A stretch of DNA of 64,000 bases from DASRWI01 sp035654655 (lineage in GTDB: Bacteria; Bacteroidota; Ignavibacteria; Ignavibacteriales; Ignavibacteriaceae), in assembly GCA_035654655.1 (NCBI GenBank), contig DASRWI010000033.1:39961-103960 (forward strand), read 5' to 3'. Below are positions 54,552 through 63,048 of this stretch, piece after piece. The translations under genes were made by a program, and so were the position numbers. The notes beneath the pieces were generated by a model. The model was not told the DNA's origin, did no database searches, and saw only the letters and a list, made by a program, of their open reading frames with translations. Position 1 is the stretch's first letter, and every line of letters starts with the position of its first letter.

Positions 54552-56099
54552 ATGTCAATTGCAACTAAGTTTTTGGACTTTTTCAGAAGGAAAGAAAATG
54601 TTCAAATAGGCGGGGGCACTAAAGCTATAGAAAAACAGATGGCTTCGGGGAAGATGACTGCACGTGAACGCATTAAGACTTTATTAGATAAAGATTCTTT
54701 TCATGAATATGATATGTTTGTTGAGCATCAGGGAAAAGATTTTGGTATGGATAAAAAATCTCTTCCTGCAGATGGTGTTATTACAGGTACAGGTACTGTT
54801 TATGGTTACCCTGTTTGTATTTACGCTCAGGATTTTACAGTTGCAGGCGGCTCTTTAGGTTTAATGCACGCTCGCAAGATTACTAAAATTATGGACCATG
54901 CTGTCAAAATGGGAATTCCACTTATCGGAATCAACGATTCAGGTGGCGCAAGAATTCAGGAAGGTGTTAACTCTCTTGCAGGTTATGGTGAAATTTTTTA
55001 CCGCAATACATTAGCTTCAGGTGTTATACCACAGATTTCTGTCATACTTGGACCTTGTGCAGGTGGTGCAGTATACTCCCCTGCTTTAACGGATTTCGTT
55101 TTTGTAGTAGATAAAATTTCAAAAATGTTTATTACCGGTCCTGAAGTAATTAAGACAGTTCTTGGTGAAGAAATTTCCCAGGAAGATTTAGGCGGAGCAA
55201 AAGTTCAAACTCAAATATCCGGTAATGCACACTTCTTTGCAGAAAATGAATTAGAATGTTTTGAACAGATTAAAAAACTTATCACCTTCATTCCATGGAA
55301 TAATTCAAAGAAGGCAAAAGCCTTCCCAAATAAATTACCTAATACTGCTCATTATAATATTGAAAATATAATACCTCCAGACCCACGCAAACCTTATGAT
55401 ATAAGAGATGTAATAAAATCAATTTGCGATGATTCAGATTTCTTTGAAATTCAAAAAGATTTTGCAACGAATATTGTAATTGGCTTTGCACGTTTTGAAG
55501 GTGAAACAGTTGGTATAGTTGGTAATCAGCCATTGGTACTTGCAGGAGTTCTTGATGTTGATTCATCAGATAAAGCTGCAAGATTCATTCGCTTCTGCGA
55601 TGCTTTTAATATTCCATTAGTTACACTTGTTGATTTACCGGGTTACTTACCTGGAGTAGACCAGGAGCATTCCGGAGTTATAAGGCACGGTGCTAAAATT
55701 CTTTATGCTTATAGTGAAGCTACTGTTCCAAAAATTACAATGATATTAAGAAAAGCCTACGGTGGTGGTTATATTGCAATGTGTTCACGCCATTTAGGTG
55801 CTGACTTTGTATTTGCATGGCCTACTGCTGAGATTGCTGTTATGGGACCTGAAGGTGCTGCAAATATTATATTCAAAAAAGAAATTGAAGGCTCTTCAAA
55901 TCCTGAAGAAATGCGTAAATTAAAAGTACAGGAATACACAGATAAATTTGCTAATCCTTATGTAGCAGCAGCTAATGGATATGTTGATGCAGTTATTAGC
56001 CCTGCAGAGACTCGTGATTTCTTAATTCACTCATTAAAGATTTCAGTTAATAAATCTGAAACAAGAGTTAAGAGAAAACACGGTATTCCACCGTTTTAA
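54552..56099 (+). CDS. Acyl-CoA carboxylase carboxyltransferase subunit (propionyl/methylmalonyl-CoA type)
   Basis: 515 residues, the length of PccB/MmdA beta chains. It transfers the biotin-bound carboxyl group to or from an acyl-CoA. Two crotonase-like halves are present. N-terminal: INDSGGARIQEGVNSLAGYG and LGPCAGGAVYSPALTDF. C-terminal: VDLPGYLPGVDQEHSGVIRHG, KAYGGGYIAMCSRHLGADF and VMGPEGAANIIF. These oxyanion-hole regions are typical of propionyl-CoA carboxylase and methylmalonyl-CoA decarboxylase alpha. The choice between them cannot be made from sequence alone; no membrane decarboxylase subunit (MmdB) or biotin carboxylase is nearby. A biotin carrier gene follows at 56273. Confidence 0.92.
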   Translation: MSIATKFLDFFRRKENVQIGGGTKAIEKQMASGKMTARERIKTLLDKDSFHEYDMFVEHQGKDFGMDKKSLPADGVITGTGTVYGYPVCIYAQDFTVAGGSLGLMHARKITKIMDHAVKMGIPLIGINDSGGARIQEGVNSLAGYGEIFYRNTLASGVIPQISVILGPCAGGAVYSPALTDFVFVVDKISKMFITGPEVIKTVLGEEISQEDLGGAKVQTQISGNAHFFAENELECFEQIKKLITFIPWNNSKKAKAFPNKLPNTAHYNIENIIPPDPRKPYDIRDVIKSICDDSDFFEIQKDFATNIVIGFARFEGETVGIVGNQPLVLAGVLDVDSSDKAARFIRFCDAFNIPLVTLVDLPGYLPGVDQEHSGVIRHGAKILYAYSEATVPKITMILRKAYGGGYIAMCSRHLGADFVFAWPTAEIAVMGPEGAANIIFKKEIEGSSNPEEMRKLKVQEYTDKFANPYVAAANGYVDAVISPAETRDFLIHSLKISVNKSETRVKRKHGIPPF

Positions 56100-56103
56100 T
56101 TAA

Positions 56104-56180
56104 AGCGAAGGGTCTTCGAGTGTTTTCGTCCAAAGGACGAAAATGTACCGACCACACGGTGGTCCCCTTTGGGAGAAGCC
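56104..56180. repeat. Modular hairpin repeat, family C copy 6, with extra hairpins
   Basis: AGCGAAGGGTCTTCGAGTG, then TTTTCGTCC-AAA-GGACGAAAA (56123-56143), then ATGTACCGA. Two small hairpins follow (CCAC-ACG-GTGG and a CCCCTTTGGG element) and GAGAAGCCC. It lies 5 bases past the carboxyltransferase stop, between it and the biotin carrier gene. The CCCTTTGGGAG part is also found, inverted, at about 6541-6551. Confidence 0.75.
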
Positions 56181-56272
56181 CATTGTGAATATGTAACGTT
56201 CCAAAGTATTTCTTTGGAGAAGTGACTTGAACTTATTTTATATTATTTATTTATAATAAACTTTGAGTTTTT

Positions 56273-56587
56273 ATGAAAGAAGAAAAGAAGAATAGTTTTA
56301 TTTTGGATGATACAGTATATGAAACTAATTATTCTGAAAAATATTTAAAAAGAAAACCATATAAAAAAGATGACCCAAGAAAGGTTATTGCTTTTATTCC
56401 CGGTCAGATAAAGATGCTATACGTTAAAAAAGGTGATAAAGTAAAAACCGGAGACAGACTGCTTATACTTGAAGCAATGAAAATGGAAAATAATTTAGTT
56501 GCACCTGTCAATGGAACGGTAAAACACCTCCACGTAAAAACAGGAGAAAAAGTAGCTAATAAACAATTGCTAATTGAATTAGAATAA
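56273..56587 (+). CDS. Biotin carboxyl carrier protein
   Basis: 104 residues. The biotinyl domain (about 37-104) carries the attachment Lys70 in LEAMKMENN, with the surrounding VKKGDKVKTGDRLL and VAPVNGTVKHLHVKTGEKV hairpins. The ~35-residue N-terminal lead is charged and short. There is no Pro/Ala-rich linker or long accB-type extension, so it resembles the small carriers of methylmalonyl-CoA decarboxylase or propionyl-CoA carboxylase. It presumably serves the carboxyltransferase just upstream (173 bases, containing a repeat). Confidence 0.93.
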   Translation: MKEEKKNSFILDDTVYETNYSEKYLKRKPYKKDDPRKVIAFIPGQIKMLYVKKGDKVKTGDRLLILEAMKMENNLVAPVNGTVKHLHVKTGEKVANKQLLIELE

Positions 56588-56607
56588 AAATCATTTTATA
56601 TGTTAAT

Positions 56608-56639
56608 AAAAAGGTTGAAGTGAAAACTTCAACCTTTTT
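56608..56639 (+). terminator. Strong terminator after the biotin carrier gene
   Basis: A 14-bp perfect stem (AAAAAGGTTGAAGT and complement) with a GAAA tetraloop, followed by further T residues. 20 bases past the stop. The A-run on its left makes it potentially bidirectional. Confidence 0.9.
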
Positions 56640-56675
56640 TTGTTTTAAAAAATTAAAGGTTATTGTGAGTCCCGA

Positions 56676-56755
56676 CAGGTTAACCCAGGAATAAATTCAT
56701 GGGCTAACCTGAAAATAAAAACATTTTTGTTGTTAGACCACGATTTTAATCATGG
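56676..56755. repeat. Two intergenic palindromes, including a family D hairpin
   Basis: CAGGTTAaCCCA (56676-56687) pairs with TGGGcTAACCTG (56700-56711), one mismatch. CCAcGATT/AATCaTGG (56738-56755) resembles the CACGACTTTAGTCGTG hairpin at 6598. They lie between two terminators in a convergent gap and have no coding capacity. Confidence 0.5.
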
Positions 56756-56776
56756 GATATAAATATAAAACATAAA

Positions 56777-56799
56777 AAAGCCGCACATTGTGCGGCTTT
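56777..56799 (-). terminator. Terminator of the ftsZ end of the division cluster
   Basis: A perfect 10-bp stem AAAGCCGCAC/GTGCGGCTTT with an ATT loop. The minus strand continues TTTTTATG. It lies 29 bases past the ftsZ stop. Confidence 0.88.
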
Positions 56800-56827
56800 G
56801 AAATATATAATTTAGAGAAATTTTTCT

Positions 56828-58081
56828 TTAATCCATTATCATTTTAAGGAATGATGAGCTGTCTTCTTCCTCAACTTCTTCCTCTTTTTTCTTTGGTTTA
56901 TCTTTTGACCAATTTACTCTTGAACTTTCAAAAACATATCCACTTTGGAATGGAGCTTCATCTTCTTTGTCCAACTGAACTTTAGGCTGAGTGGCTCTAA
57001 TAATTGTTGGAGTATCAAGACTTTCCATATCTATGTAACCGGCATTAAATTTAATTCCGGGTGATGATGGAGTCTTTTGTTTTGTCTGCTGTTTTTCTCT
57101 GGCATTATATGTATTGCTTTTTTCAAATCCTGTTGCAATTACAGTGTAAGAAACATAGTCGTTCATTTCATCTTTTTGAACTAATCCGAAGATTACATTT
57201 GCTTCTTCACCAGCAGCTTCAAATATTACATTGTTGCCTGCGTATACTTCATCCATTGTAAGATTACCTGAACCTGTTACATTTATAAGTACACTCTTTG
57301 CACCTTTAATGTTTACGCCTTCAAGCAATGGACTTGATATAGCTTTTTGTGCAGCTTCAATTGCTCTGTTTTCACCACTTGCTATTCCGCATCCCATTAA
57401 AGCTTCACCGCTTTGGTTCATTACTGCACGTACATCTGCAAAGTCAACATTTACAATTCCTTCGATGTTGATGATATCAGCAATACCTCTTGTGGCTTCA
57501 TATAAAACATCATTGGGTTTATCGAATGCTGTTGTTATAGATGTTCCTTTTTCAAGAACATTAATTAGTCTATCATTAGGAATAACAATTAAACTATCAA
57601 CATATTGCTTTAATTCCTGAATACCTGTTTCAGCATTAAGCATTCTTTTTTTACCTTCCCATTTGAATGGCTTGGTAACAATGCCAACTACAAGAGCACC
57701 AATGCTTTTTGCAATTGAAGCAACAACAGGAGCAGCACCCGTTCCGGTACCACCACCCATTCCGGTATTTATGAAAACCATGTCGCTGCCAGATAAGATA
57801 TCTGCAATCTTTTCTCTATCTTCTTCTGCAGCTTTCTTACCTACATTTGGATCTGAGCCGGCACCCAACCCTCTTGTAATGGTAGTACCAATTTGAATTT
57901 TATGCGTTGCAGAACTGCTGTTAAGTACTTGAGCGTCGGTGTTAATTGCAATATATTCAACGCCGCTAAGTCCGCGTTTTATCATTGATTCTATTGCATT
58001 ACAACCGCCGCCGCCTACACCAACAACTTTTAGAACTGCTGACAAAGGATTTTCTCTGTCTAATGTAGCAAATTGTAACAT
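56828..58081 (-). CDS. ftsZ: Cell division protein FtsZ
   Basis: Tubulin-like GTPase that forms the division ring at mid-cell. GVGGGGCNAIESM (21-33), the tubulin signature GGGTGTGAAPVVA (109-121), and the T7 loop NVDFADVRAVMNQ with the catalytic Asp are present. 417 residues: the GTPase core reaches about 320, then a variable linker containing two conserved-looking patches (KFNAGYIDMESLDTPTIIR; GYVFESSRVNW) and an acidic tail. The end, SSSFLKMIMD, stands where the FtsA-binding peptide is expected but deviates from the usual IPxFLR. AGAGGAG lies 6 bases before the ATG. Last gene of the cluster. Confidence 0.97.
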   Translation of the reverse strand: MLQFATLDRENPLSAVLKVVGVGGGGCNAIESMIKRGLSGVEYIAINTDAQVLNSSSATHKIQIGTTITRGLGAGSDPNVGKKAAEEDREKIADILSGSDMVFINTGMGGGTGTGAAPVVASIAKSIGALVVGIVTKPFKWEGKKRMLNAETGIQELKQYVDSLIVIPNDRLINVLEKGTSITTAFDKPNDVLYEATRGIADIINIEGIVNVDFADVRAVMNQSGEALMGCGIASGENRAIEAAQKAISSPLLEGVNIKGAKSVLINVTGSGNLTMDEVYAGNNVIFEAAGEEANVIFGLVQKDEMNDYVSYTVIATGFEKSNTYNAREKQQTKQKTPSSPGIKFNAGYIDMESLDTPTIIRATQPKVQLDKEDEAPFQSGYVFESSRVNWSKDKPKKKEEEVEEEDSSSFLKMIMD

Positions 58082-58097
58082 GGTCTACTCCTCTAAA

Positions 58098-59345
58098 TTA
58101 TATTTCATTAAAAATCTTTTTAATAGTATCTACAAAAGCTTTAAGCTTTGTATTTTTCTTAGGCTTTTCAGATTTAATTATTGTCTCTATAGCACTGGAT
58201 TTTTCTCCCGGTATTCCACGGATAAGTCCGGCTACTGTTGCAAATTCAGGACTTTCAATTTCATTAGATAATCCTGCACCAAGTTCCTGTGGAACTCCAA
58301 TGCGTGTTGGTAATCCAAAAACTTCTTCAGCTAATTCAGTACAGCCTTTTAATAATGAACCACCGCCTGTTAAAACTACACCGGCTTTAATTTTATTTTT
58401 AAATCCTGCATTACGGATTTCATTATCAACAAGTGTAAACAATTCTTTCATTCTGTAACTGATAATTTGAGTCAGCAGGCTTAATGGAATTTTTGCATTT
58501 GCTCTTCCGCCAACACCTTTTATAATAATATCGTGGTCTTTTATTATTGCATTCAAAGAAGCATAGCCATATTCTTTTTTTAATTTTTCAGCTTCTTCCG
58601 TAACAATTCCTAATGATTCACGTATATCATTGGTTACCTGATTACCTGCAATGCCTATAACTTTTGTATGCTTAATTGATTTATTGTGAATGATGGCTAT
58701 ATCAGTTGTACCACCGCCAATATCAATTAAGATTACTCCAAGATCTTTTTCACTCTCTTCCAATACTGAAGATGATGATGCAATTGGTTGAAGAATATAA
58801 TCCTGAATATGCAGTCCGGCTCTTTCAACAGATTTCTTTATATTCATCATTGCCGGAATAGAAGCCAGTACTATATGATTAGTTGCTTCCAATCTTGAAC
58901 CAGTCATTCCAATAGGACTATCAATTCCTCCCTGATGGTCAATCGAAAATTCCTCAGGAATAATATGAAGTATTTGTCTGTCTGAAGGAATTCTGATTGT
59001 ACGAACATCATCATCAAGTCTCTTAAGGTCCTGTTCAGTAATTTCTTTATCTTCATTATTTATGGTAACATAATTTCTATGTCGCATAGAAGTTATATGT
59101 TCACCAGCAACACCAACATTAACAGTTTTAATTTCCAGTCCTGCTCTATTCTGAGCAATTGCCATTGCATTTTTTATTGCTTCCGCAGTTTTGCCGATGT
59201 TTGCAACTAAACCTTTATGCAAGCCTTCTGATGGAGCTACACCAAACCCAAGTATATCAACTGTATTGTCTTCATTTCTCTCGGCAATAACTGCGCATAC
59301 TTTGGTTGTTCCTAAATCAAGACCAGCAACTATGTTTTTTTTCAT
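58098..59345 (-). CDS. ftsA: Cell division protein FtsA
   Basis: Actin-like ATPase that ties FtsZ to the membrane. 415 residues. GLDLGTTKVCAVIAE (phosphate 1), DIGGGTTDIAI (phosphate 2), GIAGNQVTNDI, VVLTGGGSLLKG (adenosine) and SHS2 subdomain 1C between about 85 and 165. The C-terminal KKNTKLKAFVDTIKKIFNEI amphipathic helix is the membrane-targeting sequence. It overlaps ftsQ by 4 bases (ATGA) and precedes ftsZ by 16. Confidence 0.97.
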   Translation of the reverse strand: MKKNIVAGLDLGTTKVCAVIAERNEDNTVDILGFGVAPSEGLHKGLVANIGKTAEAIKNAMAIAQNRAGLEIKTVNVGVAGEHITSMRHRNYVTINNEDKEITEQDLKRLDDDVRTIRIPSDRQILHIIPEEFSIDHQGGIDSPIGMTGSRLEATNHIVLASIPAMMNIKKSVERAGLHIQDYILQPIASSSSVLEESEKDLGVILIDIGGGTTDIAIIHNKSIKHTKVIGIAGNQVTNDIRESLGIVTEEAEKLKKEYGYASLNAIIKDHDIIIKGVGGRANAKIPLSLLTQIISYRMKELFTLVDNEIRNAGFKNKIKAGVVLTGGGSLLKGCTELAEEVFGLPTRIGVPQELGAGLSNEIESPEFATVAGLIRGIPGEKSSAIETIIKSEKPKKNTKLKAFVDTIKKIFNEI

Positions 59346-60097
59346 TCACTTAATCCTGTGCTTATAATATTACCGGCGAATACCGCATTAGAATATCTTA
59401 AGTCTATATATTCACTATTGTTGAACAAATTACTTTTATTAAATCCATCCCATATAGAATTCAAATAATACATTTTTTTAACTTCGTTACCTTTTCCAAT
59501 AAGAAACAAACTGCTAAGTCCACTAAATGTAATTACAGCCTCTTTACCTCTGTTCATATTTATTTCTGACAATTTACTTTTTATATCGTGATTCAAAACT
59601 TCTGCCGCATCAATAATCTTAAATGCATTCACGATATCAGCGCACTTTAAAGTATCAAATAATTTTACTTTGCCTTTGTAAACAAAATTATTTATTACCG
59701 GGAAATTAGTACTAAGAGAATCATTTACTATTGGTAATACTTTAAAATCTTCTGTTATGAAATATGGTTGATTATCTTTAATAATAATAGCTTTGATATT
59801 TCTTTCAGTAATTTTAAATGAAGCCTCACCATCATTTATTTGAATTTCAACTTTTTTTACATAAGGATGTTTTTCAAATCTATCCTTAATAATATTTAGC
59901 TTTGTTGAGTATTCACTAAAATTTAATTTTACAAACTCTATATAATCATTGCTGCTTAAAAAACTACTACCTGTAACTTTTATTTTTTCAATCTTGCTGA
60001 TGCTATAGCTGTCAGCAGGAATTAATATCAAATAAATCAGGAATGCACTAAGCATTAAAAATAAAATTGTACCTGCTATTTTTTTAACAGCGTTCAT
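59342..60097 (-). CDS. ftsQ: Cell division protein FtsQ
   Basis: Bitopic division protein linking early and late divisome parts. A short cytoplasmic N-terminus, one membrane helix (about 8-28) and a periplasmic POTRA domain (about 35-105: IEKIKVTGSSFLSSNDYIEF and HPYVKKVEIQINDGEASFKI). The FtsQ beta domain follows, to residue 251. Sequence conservation in FtsQ is low, so position between murC and ftsA carries much of the call. Confidence 0.85.
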   Translation of the reverse strand: MNAVKKIAGTILFLMLSAFLIYLILIPADSYSISKIEKIKVTGSSFLSSNDYIEFVKLNFSEYSTKLNIIKDRFEKHPYVKKVEIQINDGEASFKITERNIKAIIIKDNQPYFITEDFKVLPIVNDSLSTNFPVINNFVYKGKVKLFDTLKCADIVNAFKIIDAAEVLNHDIKSKLSEINMNRGKEAVITFSGLSSLFLIGKGNEVKKMYYLNSIWDGFNKSNLFNNSEYIDLRYSNAVFAGNIISTGLSE

Positions 60098-60100
60098 TAA

Positions 60101-61471
60101 TTATTTTTTTATTCTTTCAATAAATTTTTCGCCATACTTCCAAATATCGCCTGCACCCATAGTTACAATAATATCACCATCTTTTTTTATAGACTCTAAT
60201 ACTTCAGGTATATCTTCCTTATTCTTAACATACATTACATTTTTATGTCCTAATTTTTTTGCAGCATTTGCAATTAATTCTCCTGATATACCTTCAATAG
60301 GTAATTCACGAGCAGGATAAACATCAGTGCAGATGAAAACATCGGAATTAAGGAATGACCTTCCAAACTCCTGATAAAAATCTTTTGTTCTTGTATAAAG
60401 ATGCGGCTGAAAAACTGCAATCAACCTTCTGTCCCAACCAGACCTTACTCCTGCTAATGTTGCACTTGTTTCAGTTGGATGATGTGCATAATCATCAACA
60501 ACCATAACATCATTATCATACTTAACTTCAAATCTTCTGAAAACTCCGGTAAATGATTCTAATGCTTTTTTAATTGTATTAAATTCTATACCAAGTTCTA
60601 ATCCAATGCAGACAGCAACTAAAGAATTTTTAACATTATGAAGACCAGGAATTCTTAACTTAATTCTTCCAAGATTTTTTTCGTTATACATAACATCATA
60701 AGAACTTGATATCTCATCAAATACAATATCAACTGCTCTTAAATCAGCTTGTATACTTGTACCGTAACTGATAATTTTTTTGTTAATGTTAGGTCTAATA
60801 TCCTGCAATGCAGGCTCATCAAGACAAAGAACAACAAAACCATAAAATGGAACTTTATTTGCAAACTCAGTAAAAGCAGCTTTTATATCATCAAGATCTT
60901 TGTAAGTATCAAGATGTTCAGTTTCTAAAGTTGTTAATGCAGCGATAGTAGGAGTAAGTTTTAAAAATGTTCTGTCAAACTCATCTGCTTCAACAACAAT
61001 GAAATCACCTTTACCCAAACGTGCATTTGTTCCGCCGAGTCCGCTTAATTTACCTCCCACTATAATTGTTGGGTCAATGCCGCCTTCAGTTAAAACCAAG
61101 CCAACCATTGAAGTAGTAGTAGTTTTACCGTGAGTTCCTGCAATACCAATTCCATATTGTAAACGCATAACTTCAGCAAGCATTTCAGATCTTTTAATTA
61201 CCGGAATTTTTCTTTCGATAGCTGCCTGAACTTCCGGATTATTAGTTTGTACTGCTGAAGAATAAACTAAAACATCTGCATCAACTAAATTTTCTGGTGA
61301 ATGACCCAGGTAAACTTTAATTCCTAAACTTTCCAATCTCGCTGTAACATCAGATAATGCTCTATCAGAACCGGAAACTTCAAATCCCTGGCTTAGCAAT
61401 ATCTCAGCAATGCCGCTCATTCCAATTCCACCAATGCCTACAAAATGTACTTTCTTAATATTCTTAAACAT
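60101..61471 (-). CDS. murC: UDP-N-acetylmuramate--L-alanine ligase
   Basis: Adds L-Ala to UDP-MurNAc in the cytoplasm, with ATP. 456 residues. HFVGIGGIGMSGIAEIL at the N-terminus (UDP site), P-loop GIAGTHGKTTTTSM, VEADEFDRTFL, the HNVKNSLVAV motif, VDDYAHHPTE and FQPHLYTRT. It overlaps the small membrane protein gene by 8 bases and lies 3 bases before ftsQ. No ddl or murB is seen in this cluster. Confidence 0.97.
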   Translation of the reverse strand: MFKNIKKVHFVGIGGIGMSGIAEILLSQGFEVSGSDRALSDVTARLESLGIKVYLGHSPENLVDADVLVYSSAVQTNNPEVQAAIERKIPVIKRSEMLAEVMRLQYGIGIAGTHGKTTTTSMVGLVLTEGGIDPTIIVGGKLSGLGGTNARLGKGDFIVVEADEFDRTFLKLTPTIAALTTLETEHLDTYKDLDDIKAAFTEFANKVPFYGFVVLCLDEPALQDIRPNINKKIISYGTSIQADLRAVDIVFDEISSSYDVMYNEKNLGRIKLRIPGLHNVKNSLVAVCIGLELGIEFNTIKKALESFTGVFRRFEVKYDNDVMVVDDYAHHPTETSATLAGVRSGWDRRLIAVFQPHLYTRTKDFYQEFGRSFLNSDVFICTDVYPARELPIEGISGELIANAAKKLGHKNVMYVKNKEDIPEVLESIKKDGDIIVTMGAGDIWKYGEKFIERIKK

Positions 61472-61952
61472 CCGCTCTTCTTCCTTCCACTTTATTCTTT
61501 AATCCTGAAAATAATTTTATCAAGATTTCAGCTCTTTCATATTCAAATGGTCTTATTATAGTAATTCTCTTTTTATTTTTTTGTTTTAAAAATATAAGCC
61601 TGAAGTTCTTATACTTTCTTCCTTTTTCTCTAATGAATTTTATATACTCAATATTTTTTGTTTCAATTCTTCTGGTTTTTGCTCTATCAGTGTATTGAAT
61701 ATATTCATTAGTTACTTCTAAATTTCTTTTTCTATATATATTATAGATTAAACTTATTAGTGCTATAAGTATGATTATTCCAAAAACATATATAATTGGG
61801 TCATCGGTAACCAACTTATAGATGTTGCCTACAAATTGACCTCTTACAATTACATAAACTACAAACACAATGAAATAAATCAATGTCGATGAATAATAAA
61901 ACGACAAATTGTATTTAAATACTTCTACGTTATTTGTTTTTTTATCTATCAT
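61464..61952 (-). CDS. Unknown membrane protein inserted in the division cluster
   Basis: The start is set at ATG 61952, which overlaps the end of murG by 11 bases; the frame extends 11 codons further back inside murG. About 162 residues. Two transmembrane helices (about 18-40 and 55-77) are followed by a cytoplasmic domain with strands such as LEVTNEYIQYTDRAKTRRIE, IEYIKFIREKG and RLIFLKQKNKKRITIIR, reminiscent of bacterial PH (DUF304-like) domains. Very basic. No family recognised with certainty. Tight overlaps with both murG and murC argue for co-translation with cell-wall synthesis genes. Confidence 0.75.
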   Translation of the reverse strand: MIDKKTNNVEVFKYNLSFYYSSTLIYFIVFVVYVIVRGQFVGNIYKLVTDDPIIYVFGIIILIALISLIYNIYRKRNLEVTNEYIQYTDRAKTRRIETKNIEYIKFIREKGRKYKNFRLIFLKQKNKKRITIIRPFEYERAEILIKLFSGLKNKVEGRRADV

Positions 61953-63048
61953 TTCTTTTCGCCATTTCAATTGCACGTTTAGCAATAACTTCAGCTGAGT
62001 TTCCTTTTCTATTCTTCAAAGCATTCTCATTCAATATTCTAAGTTTGTCTTCATCATTAATCAATAACAATATACAATCAAATAATTCTTTATCAATATT
62101 TTTATCTTCAATTAGAACAGCAGCATTCTTGTCAGAAAGAGATTTTGCATTATAATACTGATGATTCTCTGCAACATTAGGAGAAGGAATCAATATTGAA
62201 GGAATACCTAACTCAGAAATTTCAGCGATAGTAGTTGCTCCCGCTCTTGATATTAAAAGGTCGCAAGCTGAGTATACTAAATTCATATCTTCTATGAATG
62301 CATTCACTTTTATATTTTCTGAATTATACTTTTTGTATTCTTCGATATAATTCTTTCCTGTTTGCCAGATAACCTGGATATTATTTTCTTCTAGTTTATT
62401 TACAATTTGAGAGAGAGATTTATTAATTGAATCTGCTCCAAGACTACCTCCCAAAATTAATAAAACTTTTTTTGAATTACTTAAGTTTAACTGAGATAAT
62501 GCAATTTTTTTTTCAATTAATTTTAAATTTTCTCTAACAGGGTTACCCGTCACAAAAACTTTTTCTTTTTTTGTAAAATATTTTTTTGAATCTTCATAAC
62601 TCACGTGAACTTCTTCAGCATACTTCTCTAACATCTTAGTTGTCTTACCGGGAAAACTATTCTGTTCAAGTATTAAAATTTTAGCTCCTGCTTTTGCAGC
62701 AGCCCATATTGCAGGTCCTGAGACATAACCACCTGAACCAATTGCAACATCAGGTTTGAATTTAAAATTTATTGCAAGGCATTGAGCAACTGAATAAACT
62801 AATTTTACAGGAAATAATAAATTTTCTAAAGTAAATTTTCTTGAGAAACCTTTTATCCAAACAGATTTAAATTTGAATCCGGCTTTAGGTACAACTCTGC
62901 CTTCAATTTTATTTTTAGTACCAATAAACATAATATCTGCTTCAGGCATTAAACGTCTGATACTTTCAGCAACAGCTAATGCAGGGAACAAATGTCCACC
63001 AGTACCACCACCTGCAAAAAGAAACCTTATGTTTATTTCTTTAGACAT
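61942..63048 (-). CDS. murG: UDP-N-acetylglucosamine--lipid I GlcNAc transferase
   Basis: Makes lipid II at the inner face of the membrane. 368 residues, GT-B fold. FAGGGTGGHLFPALAVAE (G loop 1), GSGGYVSGPAIWAA (G loop 2), EQNSFPGKTTKML, LGGSLGADSIN, then CDLLISRAGATTIAEISELG and IPSPNVAENHQYYNA. It overlaps ftsW by 8 bases and the small membrane protein gene by 11. Confidence 0.97.
   Translation of the reverse strand: MSKEINIRFLFAGGGTGGHLFPALAVAESIRRLMPEADIMFIGTKNKIEGRVVPKAGFKFKSVWIKGFSRKFTLENLLFPVKLVYSVAQCLAINFKFKPDVAIGSGGYVSGPAIWAAAKAGAKILILEQNSFPGKTTKMLEKYAEEVHVSYEDSKKYFTKKEKVFVTGNPVRENLKLIEKKIALSQLNLSNSKKVLLILGGSLGADSINKSLSQIVNKLEENNIQVIWQTGKNYIEEYKKYNSENIKVNAFIEDMNLVYSACDLLISRAGATTIAEISELGIPSILIPSPNVAENHQYYNAKSLSDKNAAVLIEDKNIDKELFDCILLLINDEDKLRILNENALKNRKGNSAEVIAKRAIEMAKRNDR

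Noticed and set aside
57231..57620. 129-codon plus-strand open frame opposite ftsZ
   Set aside because: Fully antisense to well-conserved ftsZ coding sequence, composition follows the codon shadow, no ribosome site.
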